This document shows positions 32,826 to 46,680 of a stretch of DNA of 64,000 nt, piece by piece. The notes below the pieces were generated by a model. It was not told where the DNA came from, searched no databases, and saw nothing but the letters and a program-made list of their open reading frames with translations. The position numbers and the translations under genes were made by a program. How positions within the stretch are numbered: position 1 is the stretch's first letter; every line of letters starts with the position of its first letter. The stretch comes from Haemonchus contortus (lineage: Eukaryota; Nematoda; Chromadorea; Rhabditida; Trichostrongylidae), in NCBI GenBank assembly GCA_000469685.2, contig LS997566.1, forward strand, positions 1,888,061-1,952,060, written 5' to 3'.

Positions 32826-35800
32826 GAGAAAAAATTATGAATGCCAGTTCAAGTTTGAAGAACAAATCTCAACTGAAATATTTTTTCCGATCATATACGG
32901 TATCAGAAATGAGCCGCCTAGTTTTCCACAAGCTCCTTCTATTCATTTCCCACTATCAGATTACTTCTCCACACAAAAATCGCCCAAGAACTTTCCCTGC
33001 AAAAAACATCTCGCAATCCCTCCAAATTTTTTGCGTTTTTCTTTCATTTGCAACCCCTTCCAGAATCTCTGGGCGTGGGAAATATCCGAGTCAACATGCA
33101 AAGATTTTCTCAAAATTTTCGCAACAACGTAGGAAAACATTGTACATTTTCCCACGTAGTCATATCTGCAGCCCTGGAAAAAGAGCCTGCTTGAATGAAT
33201 GGAAAGGTGATACGGGCTGGTTTTTCGGGAGCGTACGGTCTCCATCACGAAACAACAGCCACATATACGGTCACGGATCACAAGAATAAATGAAAAAATG
33301 CAATAACTCGTCCGAAATATGAAAGGAAGTTCTTAAAATACAACCGAAGTAAACAAAATAACCTAACTCTTTGAAAAATCGTCTTTTAGTAACTGATTAG
33401 AAGCTTCACCGAGTTAGATTACTTCGTAGCCACGTCCCTCCCTTATAGATTCCAAACCTTTCTGCTTGAAACGGTTTTGATAGCGCCTCGTATCCTGAAG
33501 GTGTGATGTGGGGGCAACTTTGTACGGGTTCACCCCGAACAACACTGAATTTTTGACATCTAAGACTTCATGCAGACGTGCTGTGGACTTGTACGTTCTC
33601 TTCATCGTTGAGTAAGGGTTCTGAAGACAGTCTCGGAAGGGTTGGTCTGGGAGGCACTTCCGACTGTGCCCTCTATCGGCTGAGTGATGATCTGTCGAAA
33701 ACGACAACCGTTCGTGGACCGTTTCCACCCCCCCCCCTCCCACACCCTCCTCGCCAATCCAAATTTTCTATAGCAAACCTAAATCTAAGACCTCCGAGAG
33801 CTGCCCATCACTACTTTTGCAATGTCTTTTCAATGAGTATTACAGCCTGCTCCGGGGAAGACCCAACTTAAGACACCATAGAGCGGACGAGTATTCTTGC
33901 CCTTATTTATGAGCTTCATCAATAGACGCAGCCAAAAGATTTGCATAAAATCACCATTCATTTTGGAGGAGATGAATGACAACAGTAATCCACAGAGATA
34001 TGTAGTAATTATGCAAGTATAATCAATGTAAATAGGTATACTACACATCAACAAGAATGATTGACGTTCGTTCAGAAAAATTAGCATGCCCCTCTCCTAC
34101 GTAGGTGGTTCTTTTATGAAGTATTTTTTATACTATGCTAATATACAGTAACTTCAATATACGGTAGCTCTGAAAGCCTTGTCTGAGCCCTTCCACAATG
34201 CATCACGCGCTCAACTCGGTTTAGGAAGAGCGGACGTTTACTATACCCATTAGATTGCCCCCACCCGGAAACAAAAAGCCAGGTCCTTTACTTCTGAGTT
34301 ACTAGTTGGAGCGGGTTCACCAAGAACATTTACCAGGAACCAGGAGGGATAATTGCATAGCGGAATCAGGTAAAAGCGGCAATGCGCCCTCGCAAAAGAC
34401 GGTGTGGGCGGAGTTATGTGGGAAGGGCTTGTTTGACCAGTGATGGTTTGGGCGTATGTATGTGGGATAGTCACTATTAATGATTTGAGAGCTCAGTAAA
34501 CGGGAATAGCGGTATTCGCACTGAACCTAGAGATCAGCAGCAATATGCTAGGTATCGGAAATGTTTGGTCGGATATGCAACCAGATAAAAATGCGGGTTG
34601 GGGTGTTTGGGTGGTGCCTTGGGTTCCCCTGTGGGTGGTAGGCAGGAGAAAGGAAATGAGGATGAAGCAGGAATGGGTTAGAAATGGATTGGGAAAGACT
34701 CATCGGTTCAAATCCGATCGGCCTCTAAGCATACTGCAAGAACAGACAAATCGAGTGGGAGGGGCTACCAGCTGCATGCAGACCAAGGAATTTTTTTGAA
34801 GAATTTTCGATTTTTTTTTATTCCCGATAAAATTGACGCTAGTGACGGTAAGTAGCATTGGAGATTTTAGTAACTATCGCCGCTTTCACACGCATAGCCC
34901 TGGGAACAGATTCCCATTCGGCAAACAAAACCCTCTAACCTCCTGAGACTAACTGATCCGTCAAGCCTAATTGATGTTGGAAAGCCCTGCCATCCCAGGG
35001 GTTGTCTATCCAAAACCCTCGATCAAATCTGAATTGGAAACGAAAACCGTCTGATTTTTGAGAGAAGTCGATCATACAAACTTGCCATTTCCCTTTAAAC
35101 CAATTGTTCAGATGAGCAAAAATTCCTTCGTGAGACGCGATTTAAATTGAACAATACTTTTAGGTAAAGGAACTTTGTACATGAAATTTGCCATTTTTAG
35201 CCTTTTAGAAAATTTTTTTTAAGAATTAGAAATTTAATCGCTCAACTTATTGCCCACTGTTACAACTTTAATTATTGTTTTATGATATATTTACGGAATG
35301 AACAGCTCGACACAAGTCATACAATTCTAAAGTTGAGCAACCGTTCGATGTTGATGAAATTGACGTGACCTGTTGGAATTTCTACTTGTTTGGAAGTTCA
35401 GGTCTGAGTTGCAACTAGTTAAGACTGGTCTACGTCAAGCGTGATATTTAACACCCCGAAGTTCCGATACGCTTTCAGGATTTCGATAACGACGAGTTAG
35501 TCAAAACGTCAGGCGAATAGAGATTCCACCACTAAAAACCTGTTCGGCACAGAAGTATTGACTAATAATAGTCATAAAAGTATCACCTCGAAAACAAATG
35601 GTTGAACATTGTAACACAGCTGCTCAAGGAAAAAGATGATAGATTCATGCGGAAGTGGAAAAATCTCAGTAATTTCCCTAGGGACGCCACGAAATTTCTC
35701 ATAAGTCGTGATGAATGCTCAGGAAATCAGCGGGGAAAGAAGTTTCTAGCATGAACTCACTGATGAGAGATTATTTGCAAACTTCAGCACTGGAAAAATG

Positions 35801-36713
35801 AAAGCTTTCTCATAACAGTTCAGCAAGTGGTCCGGAAGATAGAGACTAATTTGACCATAGGAAATTCCTTCAAGTTGATTTCGAATTTGGCATCGAAGTT
35901 GAGGCTCATCATAATGGGACGCTTGCGGCTGCAATGCGGTTTTATTGGTCGGTCGATAAACAGCAGTGGAGCGCACAGCATGCTTTTCGAGCTGCATGAC
36001 TTGAAAAGGTGCTAGGGTCCGCACAGCATCTGTATCAACTTTCAGTTGATCACAGAACCTTCAGAGAACGTTTTGTGATCCCCGATCGTCGGGATCGCCA
36101 GTGGACAAACAGGCCTATCATTCATCGGAGAATTTCAGCCAGATGATTCTTGGAAATATTACAGCTTGAGGAGATTGGGAGGAGAAGTAGGCGGGACCAG
36201 AATGAAGTTAATGTCCAGTGCTGAATTTTGTAATCTCTCAAGGAAAGACTCCGAAAATCATTGTGAGCAGAACGGTGACAAAAACCGAGACAAAGGAAAT
36301 ACGGAGGAATGTAGAACATGGTATTCAGCAGTTGCCGATTGCGCCGTGCGCAGTACCATCACTTAAAAGTGTGCTTGCGGTGGAATGTGCATAAGACCAG
36401 AACAGCAACTTAAAGGCAAACCATTCTTCATCGTGGTCTTCCAGGAGAGCCCATTTCTCATCGAATGAAGAATCTACAATTGTGCGTGGTCGCTTCCCTA
36501 GCCCTATTCGAATCCAGAAAAAAATGGAGAGATGACGGTTTTTTCATCAGTCTGCGCTTCGTTCACGCCTTCAAATTCACAGTGGCAGATATATTTGAAT
36601 CATATAATTGCTCCCAGAGGTCGGACATTTCTCACGGCAGAGCAGTTTTTTTTTTGAAGAAACCTGTAAGGAATCTTGCCTTCTCTGAGTGGTGACAAAC
36701 TTGGATGACCTGG
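32826..36713. other. no supported gene; C10 tract
   Basis: Overlapping frames of 106-155 codons on both strands at 32.4-33.3 kb are open but match nothing I know, so none is called. A 10-C run lies at 33728-33737. The rest shows nothing recognisable. Confidence 0.4.
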
Positions 36714-36971
36714 GTGTGTTGCGATTCATGCGATTCTGGGCGCGCGCGGCGAATTACGCGGCGAAATTCGGTGCGATTTGGACGACTACAGCATTTACCA
36801 TTGAAGCCCAAATTCGAAGTAAACTAGGTTAGTAGGATTGTCCGAACCTACTAAAGTACTCTACTCCAAGTTTGTGCCCCAATGATAGGCGCAGAGGTAA
36901 TTTGAATCATCGTGAAATTCGCCGCGCAATTTGCCGCGCGCATTCGGAATCGCACGAATCGCACGTCCCCC
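36714..36971. mobile_element. GC-rich fold-back MITE, copy 2 of 2
   Basis: This is homologous to 13435-13687. Its arms carry GCGCGCGGCGAATTACGCGG and GCGAAATTCG, with the complementary GCGCAATTTGCCGCGCGC and CGTGAAATTCGCC, around a centre near 36835. The 11-bp sequence GGATGACCTGG stands immediately outside both ends (36703-36713 and 36972-36982). Length (258 bp) is almost the same as copy 1 (253 bp). It has no coding content. Confidence 0.8.
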
Positions 36972-37288
36972 GGATGACCTGGATGTATATCGATCAATCG
37001 TTTGATTTTCAGTCTATGGGTGTGTCGAACATGGCATTTCACTACCGGTCGAGGTAAAAAAAAATCAGTAAATATCTGTTGAAATTGCAGAATTAGAAAA
37101 ACACCCCATAAGCAACGTAGGATGCCCCAAAACTCGGCAAAAAGCGGTGTTGATTGGCACCAAAAGCTTCCAACTTCATGCACATTTTGTGCTCATAGGT
37201 ATTTTTTCCATAAGTGAATGTAACTGCATATTTGGTCTATACAGCAGCCTCCTAGGTGAACACTTATCTTGACTAATGCTTTAATGAA

Positions 37289-37492
37289 CGAAGGTGATGT
37301 TGTGGCAAGAGGCGCACATCACACACGCATGGTCACGGGTTCGAATCCCGGATAGATATCCGCCTAGGCCAACCAAGCCTCCCATCCCTTCGGGATCGGT
37401 TAATCGGTACCAGACTCGTATGGGAGGATAAAAGCACTGATTGTACCATCGGCTGGCCACCGCAAGTCATTGTATAGGCCACATACGCCACT
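37289..37492 (+). repeat. tRNA-derived SINE, best-preserved head
   Basis: The A-box-like TGGCAAGAGGCG lies at 37303-37314 and a perfect B box GGTTCGAATCC at 37338-37348, about 35 nt apart as in a tRNA gene. The head is followed by CGCCTAGGCCAACCAAGCCT, CCATCCCTTCGGGATCGG, TTAATCGGTACCAGACTCGT, GGGAGGATAAAAGCACTGA, CGGCTGGCCACCGCAAG and CATTGTATAGGCCACATACG. The 3' end stops at 37492, so the tail is shortened. It would be transcribed by RNA polymerase III if active. Confidence 0.85.
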
Positions 37493-40400
37493 TATCTACT
37501 TATCACTGCCCCACCTACGTCGTGCATCGGTGGGTTGGTACGTGTCACTACGGTCGCGGCGCCGGAGTAGGGTCGCCGCATTAGGACCCTACGCGATCGT
37601 GTGTAGCGAACCGAACTGGAGGCATCTCTCTCCACTCAAGTATCACACGCGACTTGCCTCCTATTTCATACCCACCGTATTCCCGAGCAATCCTTCTCAC
37701 ACCTGATTTATGAGAGTTGCACGGTATAGGCATGCATGTATGTCCATATCTAAACGATTCCTCTGGCTAGTTATGTACGTGTATTTGCTGTAGAAAAACA
37801 CTGTGGGGTATGATAGTACTCATCATGTATGCAGAGGCTTAGAGGCACAAATAGTCTATTTTTTCAGTCTGCCCATAAATCTATTTGATTGACAACCTAG
37901 ATGAAGCAGGCGTGGGATGTATAATAAGTAGAACTAGTATCTGATGCATGCTATTCCCGTAATCTATACGGGTTATATAATGGAATTCATGAGCAGACCG
38001 AGACATACACTGAATGGCTTCACGTTAAAGCTTCCGAATATGAAAATTATGGGATGAATATGGGATCTCCCGGCGATCCCCGTACTTCATAGTAGTCACT
38101 TACCCAAGCTAATGCTCAGCATAGATGTATAGTGTTCTTCCTGCGGCCAAATAATGAAAAACACTTTCTGAAGTCCGTTCTACTCCTTACATAAGTCGGA
38201 ACGCACACAGCAGACGTCGTTACTTATTGATCGACAGACAACATCGCATCGCGACCGCGCGCGCCCGAAACTGATTTGATTGAGGCCGAATGATACCTCG
38301 AAAATGCCATTTGAGCGAAAGTCTGGACAAGGAAGCCTAGGTATTCTAGATCATGGTTATGAGACGTATACCAAACATCCTGCCTCGACTCACCATGACT
38401 TTTATTAGTCTACCCCTCCCAAAGCTTGGGTTGGGCATACAGGCATGCACCCAATCTTTGATCGACCACAGAAAGGCCTGCCTGGGCGAAAAAGCAACGA
38501 TAAGGTCGATGTGTGTCATAAGCTCCTCGGAGTAGGCCATGCATTTGATTTACATCCAGAAGGGCAATATCACTGGAATGAGATTTTATCAGAAAAAAAG
38601 CTCGAAAACCGGCTATTCCTTGAATCCCTACCCTTGACACCGACTTCGCCCCTAGTTTAATGCGACCCCCCCCCCATTAATCTTTCCAAATCAAAACAAA
38701 CGACAAATTTTGCTACCTTTTATAAATGTTCAGCTGCTACCATGATTCCCTTGAAAAGAGCTTATTAAGATCTTCTTCGATATAGTAGTGTACTTCTCTG
38801 TTTCTCCCTCTATCACCACCGTGACTGGCTCAACTCAGTTACTTCTATTAAAAGCTACCCTTTACATTTTTATTTGATAAATATCCCCTCTTCCTGTGGT
38901 GAGCGTCAAATGATCACGTGCTCAGCCGGGACTTATCAGTCATAAGGTCGTCTAAAAATCAAAACTTCGCACTCATTGGTCTGTCCCATGGGTATATTTA
39001 TCTGAAGCGTCAGCAACGAAAATATACCTCGAGACCTCATCAGCAAACTTTACCATGGGGAAGCATAGAAGCAGACGGACTTGACGAGTCAAACATCGAA
39101 GAAGGAAGGGCTCAATTCTATCAAAGTTCTCAGAACCTACACAGATCACTTTAACTTTCCTTGAACAACTTTGATTTTTATTGCTATTTGATGCCAATTT
39201 AGCTTCAAACCTGACTCGGGATTTAAACAGATGTAGTTTGCGCTTTATTTTTTTCCATCCTTGGCTTTTACTAAATGGCTTGACTAACTATGAAGGGAGA
39301 GGGGGATAGGTAGTCGTGAAAGATTTAATCTCACGACCTATACGAAAATTATGGGAAGGCCCTACCGGTTGGGCGAATGTTTTCAGAAACGAAAGCACAA
39401 TTGAATAGTTTGTTGGAAGAAAAAAGGCAACGATGAAGTACATTTCAGCCACTTATCTTTTAAGGACCCTATTGAGACCTTCAAGGGATCATCCATTTTT
39501 CTCGAAGCATCCTGAGTGAATCCTCATTGAAAAATCACTTCATGTTTTATCTTCCTCATTGAGTAATCACTTCATTTCTTATCTGCTCCGAAAACTTGGA
39601 CCAAGTCGTTTCGAAAAAGTTGGAAATCGTTAGACATTAAAGATTAACTACAGCGTTCTGTACTTCGCAACGTGGTTCATATGGCGCAGTGGAGATAGAC
39701 CCCATGCACAAGGTAGGTGGTCACAGGATCATATCTCGTCTACTAAGCTGGCTAATCTTTTTAATCTCTCAAAATGATAAAAAACTATTGAAGAAGAAAA
39801 TCTCACTTTCTCTAAGAGTCAAGATAGGATTCCTGAGCTAATGCATATAGGAAACGAGGATTCAATTACACTTGCAGTTCTATACACAAATTGACAAGGT
39901 GGCGCGAAAATTGCAATTGACTTCATCAGTTTATAGTATTCAAATGTGACTAAGGGCAATAAAAATACCTGATTCGTGTATAGAATCGTCCATAGAAACG
40001 ACGAGAGCGACCAGAGCGTTTATAGGAATACCACGGAACACTTCAAACGGCTGTTACGACTTGATGGGCCATGAGAAACCATGTTACTGGGAATACGCAA
40101 CGGAATTCCCTGAAAAACGCGAATCGTCATAGAGACGATAAAAAAGACATGCCATTTGCATATGCTTTCACATCAATAATGATTTGATCGATAAAAAAAG
40201 GGGACAATGACGCCTGAAGTGATATCATCAGAAAAGGGAAAGAGCACATTGGAGGACAAGCATATCTAAGATAAATGGGACACACTCAAGGCGGAATTTC
40301 CCTGAAGGGCGTTCGAAATGGGAGAATCGAAGCTCACGAGCCGATTCCCTTGTATAAGTCTATTTCAAGCTTCCAAACATCAAAGGAAGGATGAAATTGA

Positions 40401-41593
40401 GAATTCACGAAAATTCAGGAAGAAAGCAGTAGCGACGCTAGAAAAAAGATGCCGCTTCGCGTGAATAAACATTTTTATCGTTGAAAGAATGGTTGAAAAA
40501 ATACTAAGAATAAGATGAGTGAAGGTCTTTTGACTGGGAAAGTGACGAATAAAAAAGACTCCGGGGTAATCGTCACTAGTAAACGTACAGGCAGATCGAC
40601 AGTGGGAAACTCCTGATGATCTCGCCCGGTTCAATGGGTCAAACCCACCTACATGGGCTTTCATTTTTTTCTGACATTATTCGAGCTGTTTATAGAGCTG
40701 TTAGCTTTGAAAATAACTCAGATCTTGCCAGAAACAATGAAAAATCCTTGCAAATTACCAGGCACTTGCGTAGGCATAGTTTATTCAGCAACAACTTGCA
40801 CACAATTATTTCTATGGATACTTGTAGAAGTCAGATGCACGGCGTATTCATTTGAATGACGTCTTATCCCTAGCATGATTCCCACCTTTCATGAACACAA
40901 AAAGTTCTACAAAATAAGGACGTAAGGGAAAAAGTGAAGCGAAGTTTTTAAATCTTTTCGGAAAAGCATGTTACAATGCCCAAATACTGTTTCTGGAATG
41001 CGCCATGCGTTCAATCACCCATCAAAGCCACAGCATCACTTGACTGTGTACATACGCCATGCAATGGATCAGCCACTTGGGAAATTGATACACGGTAGTT
41101 GCCCTGACTCTAACCCCCCCCCTCTCCTCAATTTGCCCCTCTCATCTTTACTATCAATCGAAACGATATGCAAATCAGCCTCCGATCATGGAGAAATGAG
41201 GGCTGAAACTGAATGTTGCATTACACCGCCAACAGGATGTCAATAATTCGACATTCGTAGACCTAACAGCTCATCAAATGTGATGGATTACAAAAAGTAT
41301 GCATGAATGCTTGGCAATAACAATGATGATGGATGAGAGGAGGAAGTTCTTTCAGTAGATGGAGGAAGTAGTAATAAATCTACAAGCTACAGAGTATTGC
41401 AGAAAAGGAAAAGCATCAGCAATTGGGGGACCACCCGGATAATGCTGCCTGGATTACTCAGATCATCGTAGTGGCCGCTGGTTATGCAAGAAGAATATGG
41501 TGATTATTTAGAGGGAGGTTAATAGGATAAAGGTATATAGTAGTATAGAAATGTAATAATGATAGTAAAAGATAAAATTTAAGTTTGTGGGTT
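37493..41593. other. no supported gene; minor repeats
   Basis: No exon is recognised. A 2 x 32-bp tandem duplication lies at 39521-39584. A possible SINE head lies at 39680-39770 (TGGCGCAGTGGAGATAG, then GGATCATATCTCGTC and TAAGCTGGCTAATC). Short poly-C runs lie at 38666-38675 and near 41117-41125. Confidence 0.4.
39521..39584. repeat. tandem duplication, 2 x 32 bp
   Basis: Units 39521-39552 and 39553-39584 share TCCTCATTGA, AATCACTTCAT and TTATCT, with four differences. Confidence 0.85.
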
Positions 41594-41855
41594 GAACCGA
41601 TCCCACTTCTGTAATGCGTCCCGCATTTGTTTCCCATTGATAATCGGGGCGACGTTTTGACCGCATATATGGCCTATACAGTGATTTGCGCTGACCAGCC
41701 AATGTTCGAGTCAGTACTTTTATCACTCTAGACTAGTCTTCTACCGATTAGTCAACTTCGAAAGGATGGAAAGTTTCGTTTGCCTAGGCGAGTGCCGACC
41801 CAAGATTCGATCCTGAGCCTTGAGGTTGTGGTAGCGCGCCACTTGCCACTACACT
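41594..41855 (-). repeat. tRNA-derived SINE, near full length
   Basis: On the minus strand GTGTAGTGGCAAGTGGCGCG (A-box region, 41834-41848) is followed by GGATCGAATCT (B box, 41803-41813), a CGCCTAGGCAAACG block, CTAATCGGTAGAAGACTAGT, AAAAGTACTGACTCGAACA, TTGGCTGGTCAGCGCAAATC, ACTGTATAGGCCATATATGC and the tail GGGACGCATTACAG. This copy has head, body and tail in order and is the best single guide to the family length (about 260 bp). Confidence 0.85.
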
Positions 41856-42008
41856 ACATACTTCCGAGAATATAGATGATGAAGTAATAAAAGTGATATA
41901 ATAATAATCACTCAATATAGAAACACATCGAATGACAAGTAATCAGCAGTTACTCCTGATAGGTTCCCAAAAGTTATAAGATTCAGCCCTTCTATAACAC
42001 TTACGCCG

Positions 42009-42092
42009 CTCCACCTCCCATTTCTCTCCGCCCTCCGCTCCTCGTTCTCCTCCTCCTTTTCTTCTGCTCCCCTCCTCGCCTCATCCATCCGG
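42009..42092. repeat. polypyrimidine tract, about 85 nt
   Basis: The plus strand is almost all C and T (for example CTCCTCCTCCTTTTCTTCTG), with only scattered A or G. Such tracts can form triplex DNA or act as polypyrimidine signals; no adjacent exon is recognised. Confidence 0.7.
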
Positions 42093-45000
42093 TCTCAGGA
42101 TCACGTCGAAGTAAGATCTATCGAGGGAAGATCTATTCCGACTACAAAGTAGGAACATAATATTGAAAGACTTTCTGTTCATACGCTGTGAAGGTATAGA
42201 GAAACCTCCTTCCATAAGAGACAGTTCGGAAAAGTCCCTTTTAGTGCTGGGCAAACACAAAAGGAAATTATGTAATTTCCACTTTAGAGTAAATCAAAAA
42301 AAAAAGTTCACTCCAGAATTGATTACGGTAGCATGTACTCTTAGCTCTTCGATTCCCATCATACAATATCGATGCCAGTGTTTATACGAGCTATCAAAAA
42401 AGGCTAATAAAACGATGTGAAGCATGTACTCAGCTCGAGCTTCACTGAATGTGCATTCGCTGAGGAGAAGCCGAAAAAATAATAAATGTCTCCAAAGGGA
42501 ATATTCCTGGAGAATTCTCAAAAATTCTCAAAATCCTCTCAAAATCCTATTCTCAAAAAATAGTTCGCATGAGGGATGAGTTCATTTCTCAGTTCATGAC
42601 GAATCCCAGAAAAAGCTTAGCAAGTTAGGAGTTGCTTGTTTTTTATTACTTGATTATCCCCCAGAGCTTCAAGAAAACCTGAAGAACAAGAACAGCTATT
42701 TGGGACACCCAAAAAGATGAATCAGGTCGAAAATCAGTTAATCGAAATTATTAACTCAATCGCTAGCAGTTAGGGAGTGCAGATCGGTTGGTTTGGGCGG
42801 ATACCGCTCGAGGGTTTCATTCATGGATCAAAATTTCTGCAGAGGCGCCATTTGACTTCGCTCAATGTCGTCTGAGACTTTTATAATAATATTAGTATTC
42901 TTATTACATTTTATTCTGCCAGACTTCATTCATTCGTATTGATCCTTGTTCATTGAGTGAAATTCATTTCATTTTAAGTACTCAATACAGATACTCTATA
43001 GCTATTTTAGCTCTATTTTACCTACCAGATTGCTTTTCCTTTCCGTAACTGGCTTCGGTAACGTACCCTAGCACTACCTAGCATTGGGTTTCAGAATGGA
43101 CATTGTTTGGTTTACGTGCCAGCCGTCCCTGTGCGTGAACGCGCGTTAAGCAATAGCGAAACAAGTAACGAGTGGAGACCCTCCCCTTGAGCGTAAGCTC
43201 CGCCCAAATCCACGAGAGATGCAATTTAAATAGGGATAAACGAAGATCGAAAATTCACGAAAAAACAAGAAAAAAAAAACTAGAACGAAAGGCTTCCAAC
43301 GGAAGAAGAATATCAGACGTAACTTAAACGCCGAAGAGCGTTCATGAGTGTTTCTCTCGTTAGGAGGCAGCGACAGCTCATTCAACATAGGGGACTGCAT
43401 TGTAAACTTTTGTGACTAGCTAACCAAATATAATATTTATATTTTTATGAAATGTATGGAGAATTTAGCCTAACATCAGACCGAAAAACAGAGTTCTGTG
43501 TCTAAATCGTTAATCGCTAGTATGAGATTCATTACCAACAGCGTTTCCGCGTAAAAATCTTTGCACTTCAGTAATTTCAGCTGCCATTAAACATAAATTG
43601 AAAACGTTTTTGTACTTCAAAGTGCATTTTGTGTAGGAGGACGTGTGTGACGAAACAATGAAAACAAATGGTATATTAAAGAAGTAGTAAGGGTCTCTAT
43701 CCTATTCATAAGACGCCTCTGGTGGAAACTAATAGCCTCAGATGTAAACAAATTTTCTCTTGCAATCCTGCAAAACACTTATTTATTGCTTGAATTCGGT
43801 CTTGTTTGGATCGCAGCAAGACTGGTAATAATCATTGCAAAGCTCGGAAAGATTGTGCAAAACTTGTGCAATTTGTGTAAATATTTCAAAGAAATATTGT
43901 GTTCGAATAATGAAGAAGGAGGCTAAAATGTAAGCTTGTCCATCCTCGCAGAGTGAGTTACTCCAACTGGAAAGAGCTGATACTGCGACATTCAACAAAA
44001 ATCATTTGAAAGGGTTAATCCTCACTGAGTACCGTTCTGTTCTGCTTACATTTGGTCCGCTCCAAAAATTTACCATTCTGCTCGCCTCCTGTGTTTAGTG
44101 GACAGGCATGTTCGCCCACACATGAAAAGACTCTCGAGGAATCGGGAGTTTCCCCTTTTTGCATTTAATTGCCCCAAAAGCGCTAGTGAAGCGCAGAAAA
44201 ATGGATTAAGTGCTGGTTCACATGACGGAAGCGATGAGAAGCCATACGCTGGGTTTCTAGGTAAAGCCAAAACGTACTGAGCCGGCAAGGACTTGATCAT
44301 CCGCAGTGCCCGCCTGCGTCGCCTCCAACTCTTTACGTCGCTGGAGTCTTTCTCTGTAGGGGAACTTCACAGACATCAACAATTGTGCCGGAAAGAGACT
44401 GATTGGCTCAAATTAGAGGATGTGCACTTTTGTGTGCATGGTTTGCTCCCGTCTCTATCCCATAGAAATGATAGAATCGTAAAGAACCTGATAAGGTAGA
44501 GGTATGTATATAAAGGGTGTACACTCCATCCTTCTCAATAATTTTGACTAAACAACATTGAGCGTGATTCTCGTCAGAAGGTTGAGGCTCACTAATGACA
44601 GTGAAAAGCATTCTGTACAGTTTTTTAAACGCTCTCAAAATTCAATCCTTCCATTTCCACTCAGTTGTGGTCGTATTATCCCTTCCCACTGACGAAATTC
44701 TTGTCCCAAGCAACAAAATGACAACTGATACTTTGATTTCCATTCTATTGCCACTGTCAATGATGCTGGAATAAACTCATCAATCGAACCTCTGAGACGT
44801 CACGGAATAACTATGATAGTTATCCAGGACGACTGGGAAGACGTTGGGGGCTCATCGCCAAGCTCAGGTCATCGTTTGCTTCTCAGGTCGGCTGTCCTTG
44901 GGATCACATTTCCGACTTTTCAAAATGCGCTTATTTCAAAAACCAAAGCCTGTTTTTTTAGATTGAAAAAAAAACAAAAAACGATACCTTCCGGGAAAGT

Positions 45001-46553
45001 TAGGAAAAAAGAAAGGCGTCAGGAGCTACGGCTGTTAGAGCAGGACTGGAAACAGAAGAAAAAGCGAACGGCAAACGAGGTTTTGGTAACATGATCCTCA
45101 AGTTACAGTCTTCAATGCGACACCTGCGCGTCAGGTGGTTGAAATAGGACAAACAAAAAAACAAAATACAACTATTACCACTTCCAATAATGAGCCCTGT
45201 TACGTAGTTCATACTAACGAGCGGCTTTGGACCGAAAATAGCTACAGTTGCTAGGCATATTAAAGGGAATAGTTGTTTTTGTGGTTCCTTTTCCACCTAT
45301 AGCTCCTCATTGCTCAGAAAACTACAGTTTAACAGTAGCTAAGACAACTAGCGGGGAATCTTCTATGTATTATAGGTTGGAGCAAACCCAGTGCGAAACC
45401 ATCGCATTTCTAGATTGGGAGTATTTATTAATTTCTGACAGGCCTGAAAAAACCGATTCAAAAATCTTTGTCTATCAAATGGACTTCTTTTACCCTGTTC
45501 ATGGAAGGCAAGCTTTTCACACGTACAACTGATCCATCTCTTCTGATTGCTCGCTACATACTTCATAATTTTTCATGAATTACCAAGGCAATAATTCACA
45601 TAATATAAGAAAGTTTTCAAGATCTCTCCAGGGAGAGCAGTGCCAAAGAGAGCGGTTACCCCCTAAGTGATCGTAGGATCGCATTTCAAGTGGATCAAAG
45701 TATTCAATTTGTCTTATCAGAGACTCAAAACTGGACCCATCTTATTCTGATAATATGTTATTCGAAGACACCCTCCGAACAGGCCGAAACAACACTAAGT
45801 GAATATGAGGAGGATAAAATGAATAATCGAGATGAAATAAATGTAACATAGCTCTGAATGTAAATAAATAAGAGTGGAATAAGGGTCTAAAGCTAGCTAA
45901 ATACCATTTTAAATGAGAGAAACAGTGCACAACCTTCTTCAGAAAGTGAGATTTCTGGAAAAAAAACAAACAAGAAAGAAGGTCATGTAGAACAAAATAT
46001 AATAAATCTTGTCCGAGTACCCGAACTTTCTCAACTTCTGCTTGCCCCAAATATCGATATCGGGAACAAACTCGTCCGGGCGATTACGTACGATATTGAC
46101 TTGCAAATCGACATCTAAGAAGCCGTTACATCGGAATCGAATAAGTCAGTGAGAGTAAGAGGACGGCAGCATCCAAAGTAAAAGAACACGCCCACAATCG
46201 CATGCCGACATTCTTGAAGTCCTTCTGATGAGCTGCTTGTATTTACTTAGAGGATCACATTGAGCAAATAATATTGCATTTGATCATATGCAATAAGTGT
46301 AGCATAACAGGACTTGTAGGGCTTCCCCTACAAAAAAAGTCCGTCGCCCACTCTCCGTTTGGGATAATTTATTCAGATAGTGGGAAACGTTTTGAACGTT
46401 TTTAAAAGCATAGTTCGCGATCCAAATAGTATTCGAGGCTTCCAACTGGAGCAAATCTATTCTAACCCAAGTACGTTATATGGGGCGCTGTTGGGTCGAG
46501 AATCAGCCTAGATAGGGAGCAATGAGGGCTCAAATACTGGCTCCATCGACGAT
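42093..46553. other. no supported gene
   Basis: Short open frames only. 42517-42560 is a degenerate array of TTCTCAAAA and CTCAAAATCC units. Nothing recognisable otherwise. Confidence 0.4.
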
Positions 46554-46680
46554 TATGTACACCCGAAGACGGACGTGTTTTGATGGGGTTGAGGAGGCTG
46601 CACCATTCACAATGGAGCACAAATTTTTTGGCTTACTGTAGCCGACTGTTCACGTACTTGCACAAGGTTGAAACTTGGCC
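46554..46680 (+). repeat. dispersed repeat copy
   Basis: It contains GACGGACGTGTTTTGATGGG, GGAGGCTGCACCATTCACAA and TGGAGCAC. The core at 46593-46620 matches 15467-15494 (reverse strand) almost exactly. The GACGGACG...TTTT...GTTGA...GAGGTTGCACCAT pattern recurs at 49115-49172. The element type is unknown and no coding frame is seen. Confidence 0.55.

Noticed and set aside
34702..34718. tRNA T-arm-like stem-loop ATCGG-TTCAAAT-CCGAT
   Set aside because: The upstream 60 bases give no D-arm, anticodon stem or acceptor pairing, so it is not a tRNA gene.
46310..46350. Hairpin TTGTAGGGCTTCCCCTACAA followed by A-rich sequence, terminator-like
   Set aside because: Intrinsic terminators are bacterial; the context here is eukaryotic, and the stem is short enough for chance.
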